Source: Polycyclovorans sp. (GTDB lineage: Bacteria; Pseudomonadota; Gammaproteobacteria; Nevskiales; Nevskiaceae). From it: 64,000 bases of DNA. The DNA is taken from positions 1-64,000 of the forward strand of contig PAKU01000012.1 of NCBI GenBank assembly GCA_002706265.1. The letters run 5' to 3'. Under the pieces are notes generated by a model that was not told where the DNA came from, did no database searches, and worked only from the letters and a program-made list of their open reading frames with translations. Below, piece after piece: positions 52,675 to 60,942 of the stretch. The first letter of the stretch is position 1; each line of letters starts with the position of its first letter. A program made the position numbers and the translations under genes.

Positions 52675-54510
52675 TCACGCCGTTAGCCCCTTGATCATCT
52701 CCAAAATGCGGTCGGTGGTCTGCTTGAGCTCTGCATCAATCACGTCCAGAGGGCGCGGCGGCTTGAAGACGTAGAAGTGGCGGTTGAAGGGAATCTCGTA
52801 GCCGACTTTGGTTTTGTCGGGGTCGATCCAGGCATCTGGTGCGTGGGGCAGCACTTCGCGCTTGAAGTAGCTCATCACATCGTCGCTGAGCGGCACGTTC
52901 TCGGTGTCCCGCAGGCTGCTGTCGGGCTGGGGCTTGCCTTTCTGCTTGCCCTTTTGGCCGAGCACGATGTTGCCGGCCTCGTCCCGCAACGGTCGCTCCA
53001 CGGTGATGGTGTGGTAGCCGAAGGCTTCGTTTTCGAAGATGCGGCTGACGGGCGCCAGCTCGACGCGCCCACCAACCGGCGCCTCGGGTGCCGCTTCTGC
53101 GTCGCGGATGAGGTGACGGGCAAGCTCTTTGCCCTCGGCACTGAAGACGGTGGCCTGCTGGGCCTCGACGAACTCGCCGAACATGCGGGTGATGTCGGCA
53201 ATGTGCGCGTCGGACAGTTCCTTGCGCTTGCTGCCGAGGCTTTTGCGCATCTTTTGCCAGAACCCGGAGGCGTCGATGAGCTGCACCTTGCCCTTGCGCG
53301 CTTCGGGCTTGCGATTGCTCACGATCCACACATAGGTGCTGATGCCGGTGTTGTAGAACATGTCGGTGGGCAGGCCGACGATGGCCTCACACAGGTCGTT
53401 TTCGAGCACGTAACGTCGGATCTCACTTTCGCCCGACCCCGCACCGCCGGTGAACAGCGGCGAGCCGTTGAGCACGATGCCGAAGCGGCTGCCGCCATCT
53501 TTGGTGGGGCGCATCTTGGCGATGAGGTGCAGCAGAAACAGCATGGAGCCGTCACTCACGCGCGGCAGGCCGGGGCCGAATCGGCCGTTATATCCCTGCT
53601 GCTCGTGCTCTTTGCGAACCTCCTTCTCGACCTTTTTCCATTCCACGCCAAAGGGCGGGTTGGACAGCATGTAATCGAACGCCTTGCCAGAGTGCCCGTC
53701 ATCACTCAGCGTGTTGCCGAAGGCGATGTTGGCAACATCCTGCCCCTTGATGACCATGTCGGCCTTGCAGATGGCGTAAGACTCGGGGTTGAGTTCCTGC
53801 CCAAACACGGTGAGTCGGGCTTCGGGGTTGTGCTCGGCCAGATATTCGCCGGCGATGCTGAGCATGCCGCCGGTACCCGCCGTGGGGTCGTAAAGGGTGC
53901 GCACCACGCCGGGCCGGGACAGCACGTCGTCATCCTCCACGAAGATGAGGTTGACCATGAGGCGGATCACCTCGCGCGGGGTGAAATGCTCCCCGGCGGT
54001 CTCGTTGCTGATTTCGGCAAACTTGCGGATCAGCTCCTCGAACACGAGACCCATCTGGTGATTGCTGACGCGCTGGGGATGCAGGTCGATGTTGGCGAAT
54101 TTTTCCACCACGCGGTAAAGCAGACCGGATCTGGCCAGTCGTTCCACTTGGGCGTGGAACTCGAAACGCTCGAACACGTCTCGCACCGCAGGCGCAAAGG
54201 CTTGGAGGTAGCTGTACAGGTTCTCGCGAATGTGGTCCTGATCGCCCATGAGGGTTTTCATGTCCAGCGGCGAGGTGTTGTAGAAGCTCTGCCCGGCAAC
54301 GCGAAGCAGGAAAGGCTCAGGATTCAGGCCCGCAGCTTCTCGCTTCGTCTTCTCGGCCAGCACGGCGGCCTTGGTCGGCGCCAGCACGCAGTCGAGACGG
54401 CGCAGCACCGTGAACGGCAGGATGACCCGACCGTACTCGCTCTGCTTGTAATCCCCGCGCAGCAGGTCAGCAACCGACCAGATGAAGGCCGACAGGCTTT
54501 GTTGGTTCAT
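52675..54510 (-). CDS. hsdM: Type I DNA methyltransferase, M subunit
   Basis: 611 residues from ATG 54510. N-terminal HsdM helical domain (SLSAFIWSVADLLRGDYKQSEYGRVILPFTVLRRLD), then the SAM motif region DPTAGTGGMLSIAGEYL and the N6-adenine catalytic motif NPPF in SNPPFGVEW near residue 283. It methylates the hsdS-defined site and opens the hsdM-(DNA-binding)-doc-hsdS transcript. Confidence 0.96.
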   Translation of the reverse strand: MNQQSLSAFIWSVADLLRGDYKQSEYGRVILPFTVLRRLDCVLAPTKAAVLAEKTKREAAGLNPEPFLLRVAGQSFYNTSPLDMKTLMGDQDHIRENLYSYLQAFAPAVRDVFERFEFHAQVERLARSGLLYRVVEKFANIDLHPQRVSNHQMGLVFEELIRKFAEISNETAGEHFTPREVIRLMVNLIFVEDDDVLSRPGVVRTLYDPTAGTGGMLSIAGEYLAEHNPEARLTVFGQELNPESYAICKADMVIKGQDVANIAFGNTLSDDGHSGKAFDYMLSNPPFGVEWKKVEKEVRKEHEQQGYNGRFGPGLPRVSDGSMLFLLHLIAKMRPTKDGGSRFGIVLNGSPLFTGGAGSGESEIRRYVLENDLCEAIVGLPTDMFYNTGISTYVWIVSNRKPEARKGKVQLIDASGFWQKMRKSLGSKRKELSDAHIADITRMFGEFVEAQQATVFSAEGKELARHLIRDAEAAPEAPVGGRVELAPVSRIFENEAFGYHTITVERPLRDEAGNIVLGQKGKQKGKPQPDSSLRDTENVPLSDDVMSYFKREVLPHAPDAWIDPDKTKVGYEIPFNRHFYVFKPPRPLDVIDAELKQTTDRILEMIKGLTA

Positions 54511-54783
54511 GGCGCCCCGTTTCGTTCGTTCTCGGCGATGGCCGGCGCCACTGATCGGCACCGGACACGCAATGCCGGGAGCCTGCCACAGGTACGTCTC
54601 ATGCAGTGAGACTCCAGACGTCGGGTCCGTCTGTGTGGGCCCGAATGAAGCGCTGGCGACGTTGATTGCGCCTCGCGCCTTGGGGCGTCAACACCCTCGT
54701 CAACAGGGGCAAAGCTCCGGGGCCGAGCCTGCGACAGGTTGCGCTTTGCCACTACGACGGCAAACAAACGTGGTCTTCAACTT

Positions 54784-54990
54784 ATGGACGGCGGAGGCCC
54801 TCAGTTAACCAGAATAGAAGCCGCGCAAAGTGCCGGACGTTCCGAACGTCAGATGAAAACAGCCAACCGAGTCGCCTCAATCCCAGCCGATCAATTCACC
54901 GGGTTGGTCGAATCCGACAACCCGCCAACGGTTACCAAACTGGCGGAGATGGGCACGCAAGGCGTGCGTGGTGCGGTGCGTACGGCACGA
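54784..54990 (+). pseudogene. Fragment of a phage/plasmid-type DNA-binding protein
   Basis: A translated segment, RIEAAQSAGRSERQMKTANR followed by VASIPADQFTGLVESDNPPTVTKLAEMG, resembles the helix-turn-helix part of ParB-like or phage replication-associated proteins that use the phrase T-V-T-x-L-A-E-M-G. Before and after it no related sequence is seen, and the frame runs into the tRNA-Val terminator, so it is likely a remnant. The rest of 54511-55048 shows no gene; it holds the hsdM promoter region, not recognised in detail. Confidence 0.45.
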
Positions 54991-55048
54991 AATTGGGGCC
55001 GTACGGCAAAGCCCGCTGAACGATTGCCGTACTGTTGCCGTACAAATG

Positions 55049-55073
55049 AAAAAGGCCACCCGAAAGATGGCCT
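55049..55073 (-). terminator. Intrinsic terminator downstream of tRNA-Val
   Basis: On the minus strand AGGCCATC pairs with GGTGGCCT (one G-U pair) around a 5-base loop, followed by a T-tract. If the att model is right, this terminator arrived with the island. Confidence 0.8.
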
Positions 55074-55088
55074 GACTCATTGTTTTCA

Positions 55089-55104
55089 TTGGTAGGCGCG
55101 ATTG
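55089..55104. repeat. Right att-like repeat (tRNA-Val 3' end)
   Basis: TTGGTAGGCGCGATTG includes the encoded CCA and acceptor/T-arm 3' strand of tRNA-Val and repeats 44315-44330 with one mismatch in the same orientation. Confidence 0.7.
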
Positions 55105-55166
55105 GACTCGAACCAACGACCCCTTCCATGTCAAGGAAGTGCTCTAACCAGCTGAGCTACGCGCCT
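55090..55166 (-). tRNA. tRNA-Val(GAC)
   Basis: A 77-base tRNA with encoded CCA. Acceptor AGGCGCG / CGCGCCT, D-arm TAGCTCAGCTGGTTAGAGC, anticodon loop TTGACAT reading GAC, T-arm GTTGGTTCGAGTCCAA. It flanks the hsd island and carries the likely integration site at its 3' end. Confidence 0.97.
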
Positions 55167-55185
55167 TCAATTTTGAAGGAGCGCG

Positions 55186-55214
55186 ATTGTAATGGCGCGG
55201 CTGCGGTACGGCAA
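55186..55214 (-). promoter_or_regulatory. tRNA-Val promoter
   Basis: On the minus strand, -35 TTGCCG (55209-55214) and -10 TACAAT (55186-55191) are 17 bp apart with a GC-rich discriminator; the start would be about 13 bp before the mature tRNA. Confidence 0.65.
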
Positions 55215-55354
55215 GCCAAATCGACTTTGGGCGTGGGACGCGTGCGGGCTTGGTAGCGGCTGCTCCACGAAACGCCGTCGTGCCGGCAGTGAATTCGACC
55301 CGCCGGGATGCTAGCCTTGCGGCCTTCATTTTTTCATCGTTCGGAATCAACGAC

Positions 55355-57100
55355 ATGGCAACGTTCACCGCACCACTGCGTGAAATGGGATTCGTCCTCA
55401 ATGACGTGCTCAACGTCAGGCAGCTTTCTGATATCGATGCGTTCAACGACGCAACGCCCGATTTCATTTCTGGGTTGCTCGATGAGGCCGCGAAGCTGAT
55501 CCAGGGGCAGATCGCCCCGCTGAACGCGCCGGGCGACGCCACGGGCGCGCAGTGGAAGGACGGCGAAGTGATCCTGCCCGAGGGCATGGCCGAGGCCTAC
55601 AAGCTCTTCTGGGAATCGGGCTGGGTCGGTCTGTCGAATCCGCCCGAGTTCAATGGCCAGGGGCTGCCTTACCTGGTGTCGAAGGTGGTTGAAGAGATGC
55701 TGTGTTCGGCCAACGTGGCCTTTGCGCTTTACCCGGGCCTGACCACGGGCTGCTTCGAGGCCATTCTGGCCAACGGCAGCGACGCGCAAAAGCAGACCTA
55801 TCTGCCCAAGCTTGGCAGCGGCGAATGGACCGGGACGATGTGCATCACCGAGCCGCAGGCGGGCACGGATCTGGCGTCGATCAAGACCAAGGCCACGCCG
55901 CAGGATGACGGCTCGTTCGCCATCGAAGGGGGCAAGATTTTCATCACCTCCGGCGAACACACGATGGCGGACAACATCATTCATTTTGTGTTGGCGCGGT
56001 TGCCGGACGCCCCTGCGGGCATCAAGGGCCTGTCGACCTTCGTGGTGCCCAAGTATCTGGTCAATGATGACGGCTCGCTGGGCGAGCGCAATGCGTTCAC
56101 GTGTTCATCCATCGAACACAAGATGGGCATTCATGCATCGTGCACCTGCGTGATGAGTTTCGAGGGTGCCAAGGGCTGGATGGTGGGCGCGCCCAACACC
56201 GGCATTCAGAACATGTTCGTGATGATGAATCTGGCGCGCATCATGGTGGGCTTTCAGGGCTTGGGTCAGTGCGAGCTGGCAACGCAGAACGCCATTGCCT
56301 ACGCCCAGGAACGCAAGCAGGGCACCGCCTTCAATGGCGCGCCCGAGATCATTCATCACCCTGACGTGCGGCGCATGCTGCTGCAAATGAAGGCGACCAC
56401 CGAAGGCGCCCGCGTGCTGGCGTACGAGACGGCACTGTATGTCGATCTTGCCCACCACCACCCCGACGCCGCAGTGCGCGAGGAAGCGCAGGACTGGGTT
56501 GACCTCAACACGCCGCTGGTCAAGGCCTTTTGCACCGATTCGGCGTTTGATCTGGGCTCCATGGCCGTGCAGGTCTATGGCGGCCACGGTTACATCAGTG
56601 AATACGGCATTGAGCAGATTGTTCGTGACTCGAAGATTCTGTGCCTGTACGAAGGCACCAATGGCGTTCAGGCCATGGACCTGGTGCGGCGCAAGCTGAT
56701 GATGCATGGCGGCCGTCTGCCGAGGCGCTTCATCGACAAGGTGAAGGGCGCGCTGGCCGATGCGTCGGGCCACGAGGGCATCACCCGGCCGCTGGGCGCG
56801 GCGGTTGAGGCGCTGGCCGACACCACCGACTGGCTGCAGCAGTCGTTCAAGTCCGACCCCAATACCGGCGCGTTCGGCTGCGTGGATTACCAGCGCGCGT
56901 TTGCCCTCACCTACCTCGGCTACAACTGGCTGCGCATGGCCCAGGCGGCGTCGCAGCACGCTGACGACGGCTTCAAGGCCAACAAGCTGGCCACCGCGCA
57001 CTTCTTTGCCAGCCGCATGCTGACCCAGGTGCCGACCCTGCTGGCCAATGTGAAGGCACCGGTTGACGCGCTGGTGGCCCTCGACGCTGCAAGCTTCTGA
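55355..57100 (+). CDS. Acyl-CoA dehydrogenase, long DmdC/FadE5-like type
   Basis: 581 residues from ATG 55355. The core has MCITEPQAGTDLASIKTKA, FAIEGGKIFITSGEHTMADNIIH and QVYGGHGYISEYGIEQIVRDSKILCLYEGTNGVQAMDLVRRKL. A C-terminal domain of about 130 residues (from about residue 450) is typical of the longer acyl-CoA dehydrogenases that include 3-methylmercaptopropionyl-CoA dehydrogenase. The substrate is not decided. It lies next to tRNA-Val and 17 bp before glutathione peroxidase. Confidence 0.88.
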   Translation: MATFTAPLREMGFVLNDVLNVRQLSDIDAFNDATPDFISGLLDEAAKLIQGQIAPLNAPGDATGAQWKDGEVILPEGMAEAYKLFWESGWVGLSNPPEFNGQGLPYLVSKVVEEMLCSANVAFALYPGLTTGCFEAILANGSDAQKQTYLPKLGSGEWTGTMCITEPQAGTDLASIKTKATPQDDGSFAIEGGKIFITSGEHTMADNIIHFVLARLPDAPAGIKGLSTFVVPKYLVNDDGSLGERNAFTCSSIEHKMGIHASCTCVMSFEGAKGWMVGAPNTGIQNMFVMMNLARIMVGFQGLGQCELATQNAIAYAQERKQGTAFNGAPEIIHHPDVRRMLLQMKATTEGARVLAYETALYVDLAHHHPDAAVREEAQDWVDLNTPLVKAFCTDSAFDLGSMAVQVYGGHGYISEYGIEQIVRDSKILCLYEGTNGVQAMDLVRRKLMMHGGRLPRRFIDKVKGALADASGHEGITRPLGAAVEALADTTDWLQQSFKSDPNTGAFGCVDYQRAFALTYLGYNWLRMAQAASQHADDGFKANKLATAHFFASRMLTQVPTLLANVKAPVDALVALDAASF

Positions 57101-57117
57101 ACCTTTGGAGAACCCGC

Positions 57118-57597
57118 ATGAGCGAGCTGTTCAAGATTGACGTGCACACCATTGACGGCAAGGTCCAGTCGATGAACGACTACGCCGGCAAGGTGCTGCT
57201 GGTGGTCAACGTGGCAAGCCGTTGCGGGTTCACGCCTCAGTACGAGGGGCTTGAGGCACTTCACCGCCAGTACAAGGATCAAGGTCTGGTGGTGATGGGC
57301 TTTCCCTGCAACCAGTTTGCGGGCCAGGAGCCGGGCACCGACTCCGAGATCGCCACGTTCTGCGAGACCCGCTTCAACGTCAGCTTCCCGATGTTCGCCA
57401 AGCTCAAGGTGAACGGCGATGACGCGCACCCGCTGTACCAGTATCTGAAGGGCGAGAAGCCCGGCGTGCTGGGCACCGAGGCCGTCAAGTGGAATTTCAC
57501 CAAGTTTCTGGTGGACCGCGACGGCAGGGTCGTCAACCGCTATGGCTCGGCCGACAAGCCCGAGACGATCGCGGCCGACATCGCGGCGCTGCTGTAA
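57118..57597 (+). CDS. Glutathione peroxidase family protein
   Basis: 159 residues with GGAG before ATG 57118. The peroxidatic Cys36 is in VNVASRCGFTPQYEGLE; FPCNQFAGQEPG and KWNFTKFLVDRDG complete the Gln/Trp/Asn catalytic set. A non-selenium, probably thioredoxin-dependent peroxidase. Ends at a strong terminator and is the last core gene before the integrase. Confidence 0.94.
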   Translation: MSELFKIDVHTIDGKVQSMNDYAGKVLLVVNVASRCGFTPQYEGLEALHRQYKDQGLVVMGFPCNQFAGQEPGTDSEIATFCETRFNVSFPMFAKLKVNGDDAHPLYQYLKGEKPGVLGTEAVKWNFTKFLVDRDGRVVNRYGSADKPETIAADIAALL

Positions 57598-57618
57598 GGC
57601 GCTGGCATCACCCCCTTG

Positions 57619-57646
57619 AAACCGGCGCCCGTACGCCGGTTTTTTT
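57619..57646 (+). terminator. Intrinsic terminator after glutathione peroxidase
   Basis: Perfect 9-bp stem AAACCGGCG / CGCCGGTTT with a 6-base loop and a T-tract of seven. Confidence 0.93.
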
Positions 57647-57660
57647 ATTTCACCATGACT

Positions 57661-57703
57661 CCAGCACCGAACTTCGCTGGACTACGCCACAGCTCGTTGT
57701 GGC
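57661..57703 (+). repeat. Short inverted repeats upstream of the integrase gene
   Basis: CCAGC / GCTGG (57661-57680) and GCCACA / TGTGGC (57686-57703) lie between the peroxidase terminator and the integrase gene, where the left attachment site and integrase arm-binding sites would be expected. I see no tRNA or tmRNA end here, and the matching right-hand repeat is not in the window. Confidence 0.3.
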
Positions 57704-57823
57704 AGGTTTATCAAGAACTTACGTGAGTTCATCCTATGCCGGTGCTTTCCGAAACTTGACCCGGCTTCCGACCGCTTGGCTCCTGACAGGCTCCTGGAAT
57801 CGGGTCTTTCCAAGGAGTCAGCT

Positions 57824-59023
57824 ATGGCCAAGATCAAGCTCACCAAGTCCGCAGTCGATGCGGCAAAACCCGAAGCGCAAGCCATCGAGCTGCGCGACAC
57901 CCTCGTCCCCGGCTTCCTGTGCAAGATTACACCGGCCGGCCGCAAAGTCTTCATGCTCCAGTACCGGACGAATGCCGGCGAGCGGCGCAAGCCGGCGCTG
58001 GGCATGTACGGAGAACTGACCGTCGAGCAGGCCCGCTCGCTGGCGCAGAACTGGCTGGCCGAAGTTCGCCGAGGCGGTGATCCCAGCGCTGCCAAAGCCG
58101 AGGCGCGCAAAGCACCTACCGTTGAGGAGTTGTGCAAGAAGTTCATGGAGGACTACTCCAAGAAGCGCAACAAGCCCAGCACCCGAGTTGGCTATCAAGG
58201 CGTCATCAACCGCAACATCATTCCGCTGCTGGGGCGCAAGAAGGTGCAGGACGTGAAGCGGCCTGACATCGCGGGGCTGATGGAAAAGCTCTCGTACAAG
58301 CCGACCGAAGCGAACAAGGTCTTCAGCGTCTTGCGCAAGATGTTCAACCTGGCCGAAGTGTGGGGCTTCCGCCCGGACGGCACCAATCCTTGCCGCCATG
58401 TCCCGATGTTCCCTGCCGGCAAGTCCACCCACCTCATCAGCGACGAGGACATGGGCAAGTTGTTCCGGCAGCTCGACAAGATCGAGGCCGAAGGGCTGGA
58501 GAACTACGTCATCCCGCTGGCGATCCGCCTGCAATTCGAGTTCGCCGGCCGCCGCTCCGAAATCGTCACGCTCGAATGGGAGTGGGTCGATCTGGAAAAC
58601 CGTCGCGTCGTCTGGCCCGACAGCAAGACCGGCGGCATGTCCAAGCCCATGAGCGAGGAAGCCTACCGGCTGCTTTCGACGGCGCCGCGGCAGGAAGGCA
58701 ATCCCTACGTGCTGCCGTCACCACGCCATCCGGGGCAACACCTGACCACGGGCGAGTATTACGGCGGCTGGTGCCGGGCGCTCAAGGCGGCGGGCGCGAC
58801 GCACGTGGGTACACACGGCATCCGCCATCGCTCGGCGACCGACATTGCTAACTCGGGCATCCCGGTGAAGGTCGGCATGGCGCTGACGGCGCACAAGACC
58901 GTGGTGATGTTCATGCGCTACGTCCACACCGAGGATGATCCGGTGCGCCAGGCGGCCGAGCTGGTGGCGAACCGGCGCAAGACGATCACGGGTGCGCAGC
59001 GCGCCGAGGAAGCTACGACATGA
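57824..59023 (+). CDS. Tyrosine recombinase / integrase (P4-like)
   Basis: 399 residues from ATG 57824 (AAGGAG upstream). An N-terminal arm-binding DUF4102-like part (LTKSAVDAAKPEAQAIELRDTLVPGF), a core-binding SAM-like domain, and the catalytic domain with Arg in FAGRRSEIVTLEW (about 240), HGIRHRSA (about 331) and Tyr in MRYVH (about 365). It should catalyse integration of the right-hand island, whose other end is beyond the window. Confidence 0.93.
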   Translation: MAKIKLTKSAVDAAKPEAQAIELRDTLVPGFLCKITPAGRKVFMLQYRTNAGERRKPALGMYGELTVEQARSLAQNWLAEVRRGGDPSAAKAEARKAPTVEELCKKFMEDYSKKRNKPSTRVGYQGVINRNIIPLLGRKKVQDVKRPDIAGLMEKLSYKPTEANKVFSVLRKMFNLAEVWGFRPDGTNPCRHVPMFPAGKSTHLISDEDMGKLFRQLDKIEAEGLENYVIPLAIRLQFEFAGRRSEIVTLEWEWVDLENRRVVWPDSKTGGMSKPMSEEAYRLLSTAPRQEGNPYVLPSPRHPGQHLTTGEYYGGWCRALKAAGATHVGTHGIRHRSATDIANSGIPVKVGMALTAHKTVVMFMRYVHTEDDPVRQAAELVANRRKTITGAQRAEEATT

Positions 59024-59052
59024 CCAAGCACTTGGGGACCGACGCAGGGCTA

Positions 59053-59114
59053 ATTGTCGTATCAGCGACACGACAATCTCGCGGGTTGCCTTTATATATC
59101 CGAACGGGTATACT
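59053..59114 (+). promoter_or_regulatory. Promoter/operator of the HigBA-like pair
   Basis: An inverted repeat ATTGTCGT / ACGACAAT (59053-59060, 59070-59077) precedes a -35 TTGCCT (59086-59091) and -10 TATACT (59109-59114) with 17-bp spacing. That -10 ends 3 bp before the toxin ATG, so transcription would start inside the gene; an alternative pair ACGACA / TATATA (59070 and 59093) would give a 13-base leader. The repeat is a natural binding site for the antitoxin. Confidence 0.5.
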
Positions 59115-59117
59115 GCC

Positions 59118-59480
59118 ATGACTGAGAAACGCAAGCTCCTTTACTGGGAGGGCTCCTCGAAGAAGGACTTCAAGGAATTCCCGGTTCCTGTCCAGAAGGA
59201 CATGGGCGTCGCGCTGTTCGTCGTGCAGTTGGGTCGGACACCTGACTCTGCGAAGCCTTGGAAAGGGCTCGGCTCCGGGGTCTATGAACTGGTGGAGGAC
59301 CATCGTGGCGACACGTTCCGTGCGGTCTACACTGTGCGTGTCGGCGATGCAGTGCATGTGCTGCATGCGTTTCAAAAGAAATCCAAGTCCGGAATCGCCA
59401 CACCGCAGCCGGACGTGGAGTTGATCGAGAAGCGATTGAAGGCAGTGCTCGCCCGCTATGTAGCGAGCAGGAGATCATGA
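59118..59480 (+). CDS. HigB/RelE-superfamily toxin (Gp49-like)
   Basis: 120 residues. KRKLLYWEGSSKKDFKEFPVPVQKDMGVAL, then GSGVYELVEDHRGDTFRAVYTVRVGDAVHVLHAFQKKSKSGIATP are classic for phage-derived Gp49/HigB mRNA interferases. It overlaps the antitoxin gene by 4 bp (ATGA). Toxin first, antitoxin second, as in HigBA. Confidence 0.92.
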   Translation: MTEKRKLLYWEGSSKKDFKEFPVPVQKDMGVALFVVQLGRTPDSAKPWKGLGSGVYELVEDHRGDTFRAVYTVRVGDAVHVLHAFQKKSKSGIATPQPDVELIEKRLKAVLARYVASRRS

Positions 59481-59803
59481 TGACACGCAAGAGTAGTCCT
59501 CAAGGCACCGACAACGTACTGGCCGACCTCGGGTTCGACGATGCAGAAGAACTGTCAGCAAAGGCCGCGCTTGCGGTCAAGCTCAACGAGTTGATAGACA
59601 AGCGTGGCCTTAGTCAAATGGAGGCTGCCGACATCACCGGCATGACCCAACCCAAGGTGTCTCAGGTACGTCGCTATAAGCTCCAAAACATTTCACTCGA
59701 ACGACTTATGCAAGCGCTGGTGTCGCTTGATCAGTATGTTGAAATAGTTGTGCGGCCTGCTCGGGCTGCACGAGCCCGCGGTATAACCGTTGCCACAGGA
59801 TGA
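59477..59803 (+). CDS. HigA-like XRE antitoxin
   Basis: 108 residues. The helix-turn-helix KLNELIDKRGLSQMEAADITGMTQPKVSQVRRYKLQNISLERLMQAL matches the HTH_37 antitoxin group. It likely binds the inverted repeat upstream of the toxin and represses the pair. Confidence 0.92.
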   Translation: MMTRKSSPQGTDNVLADLGFDDAEELSAKAALAVKLNELIDKRGLSQMEAADITGMTQPKVSQVRRYKLQNISLERLMQALVSLDQYVEIVVRPARAARARGITVATG

Positions 59804-59848
59804 CGGCAATCATCAAAGTGGTTCGGGTTGTTCTTATAGGAGGGGGAC

Positions 59849-60316
59849 ATGGCGGATACAAAGAACGTATTTATTAGTCACGTCCACAAGGACGACCAGG
59901 GCTTGCAAAAGCTGAAGGAGCTACTGGCTCCCAAGGGAATGGATATCCGGGATTCGTCGATCCACACTGGAAAATTCAACAACGCCAAAGACCCGGATTA
60001 CATCAAAACTCAAATTCTAGCTCCTGCGATAAATTGGGCCGGCACTTTTATCTGCTACGTTTCGCCGCAGACCAAGGACAGTGAATGGGTCAACTGGGAG
60101 ATTGAATATGCCGCCAAGCAGGGTAAGCGGATCATCGGCGTATGGGAGCACGGCGAGAAGGAATGTGATCTTCCTGCTGCGCTGGAGGAGTACGCCGACG
60201 CATTAGTTGGATGGAATGGTGATGCAATCGTAGACGCGATCAATGGCAAGGACAGTTGGGAAAAGCCAGACGGCGGCCCCTGTTCTCCAGTGCCTCTTAA
60301 GCGCCATCCGTGTTAA
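59849..60316 (+). CDS. TIR-like domain protein (MTH538/ThsB-like), gene 1 of the putative defence operon
   Basis: 155 residues with a strong AGGAGG site. KNVFISHVHKDDQGLQKLKELLAPKGMDIRD is the TIR-like (DUF1863/ThsB) fold start, and YIKTQILAPAINWAGTFICYVSPQTKDSEWVNWEIEYAAKQGKRIIGVW includes the W-x-x-x-E-I helix with a conserved Glu. ThsB-type TIRs make cyclic-nucleotide signals in Thoeris; here no ThsA is adjacent in the operon. Its stop and the next start share a base (TAATG). Confidence 0.88.
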   Translation: MADTKNVFISHVHKDDQGLQKLKELLAPKGMDIRDSSIHTGKFNNAKDPDYIKTQILAPAINWAGTFICYVSPQTKDSEWVNWEIEYAAKQGKRIIGVWEHGEKECDLPAALEEYADALVGWNGDAIVDAINGKDSWEKPDGGPCSPVPLKRHPC

Positions 60317-60942
60317 TGGCCCGCATCTATTCATACGTAGTGCGCTACGACAGCGGGTTTGCGCCCAATCCTTTTTACGGTTATTGCACACTCGCAACGT
60401 GCAAACCGGATATTCGGCGCCAAGCCGGAGTCGGCGATTGGGTAGTCGGTAGCGCCAGTAATGACCGCAGCATTAGACGCGGGGGGCATCTCGTCTATGC
60501 CATGCGTGTGACCGAGACGATGACGTTCGAGGACTATGCAGCGGACGCACGGTTTGATGTCAAGAAGCCCTTTCGCATGGGTAGCCGCAAACAAAGTTGC
60601 GGAGACAATATCTATTTTCGAAACACGCCGGATGCTGATTGGTGCCAACGCGATTCATTTCATTCGCGTGAAGACGGGCAGATCAACCTGCAACATGTAG
60701 CCCGGGACACAGGTGTAAATCGAATACTGGTCAGCGATGACTTCATTTACTTCGGCGGCACGGGGCCAGCGTTTCCTGAGAATCTTCGGGATCAGGGCGG
60801 TCGCCCATTGTGTAAACAAGGTATTGGCAGGTCTTGTTTCGATGATCCTCAACTGGTTGAACTCTTAGAGCATTGGGTGCGTGATTTCGGAGTCAGCGGT
60901 TATCAGGGACCGCCACAAGAATGGATTTCGCTCCGTGGCTAA
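60316..60942 (+). CDS. Nmad2-like protein (nucleotide modification-associated), gene 2
   Basis: 208 residues from ATG 60316. The start ARIYSYVVRYDSGFAPNPF, then YGYCTLATCKPDIRRQAGVGDWVVGS and HLVYAMRVTETMTFEDY match Nmad2, a family predicted from gene context to act in nucleotide or DNA-base modification systems. Cys residues in YCTLATCKP and the C-terminal GRPLCKQGIGRSCFDD may bind metal. Biochemistry of the family is not established. Confidence 0.78.
   Translation: MARIYSYVVRYDSGFAPNPFYGYCTLATCKPDIRRQAGVGDWVVGSASNDRSIRRGGHLVYAMRVTETMTFEDYAADARFDVKKPFRMGSRKQSCGDNIYFRNTPDADWCQRDSFHSREDGQINLQHVARDTGVNRILVSDDFIYFGGTGPAFPENLRDQGGRPLCKQGIGRSCFDDPQLVELLEHWVRDFGVSGYQGPPQEWISLRG

Noticed and set aside
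54739-55095. Complete 118-residue protein gene before tRNA-Val
   Set aside because: Only the middle resembles a known family, there is no ribosome-binding site, and the frame runs through the tRNA terminator into the tRNA-Val 3' end. Kept only as a fragment.
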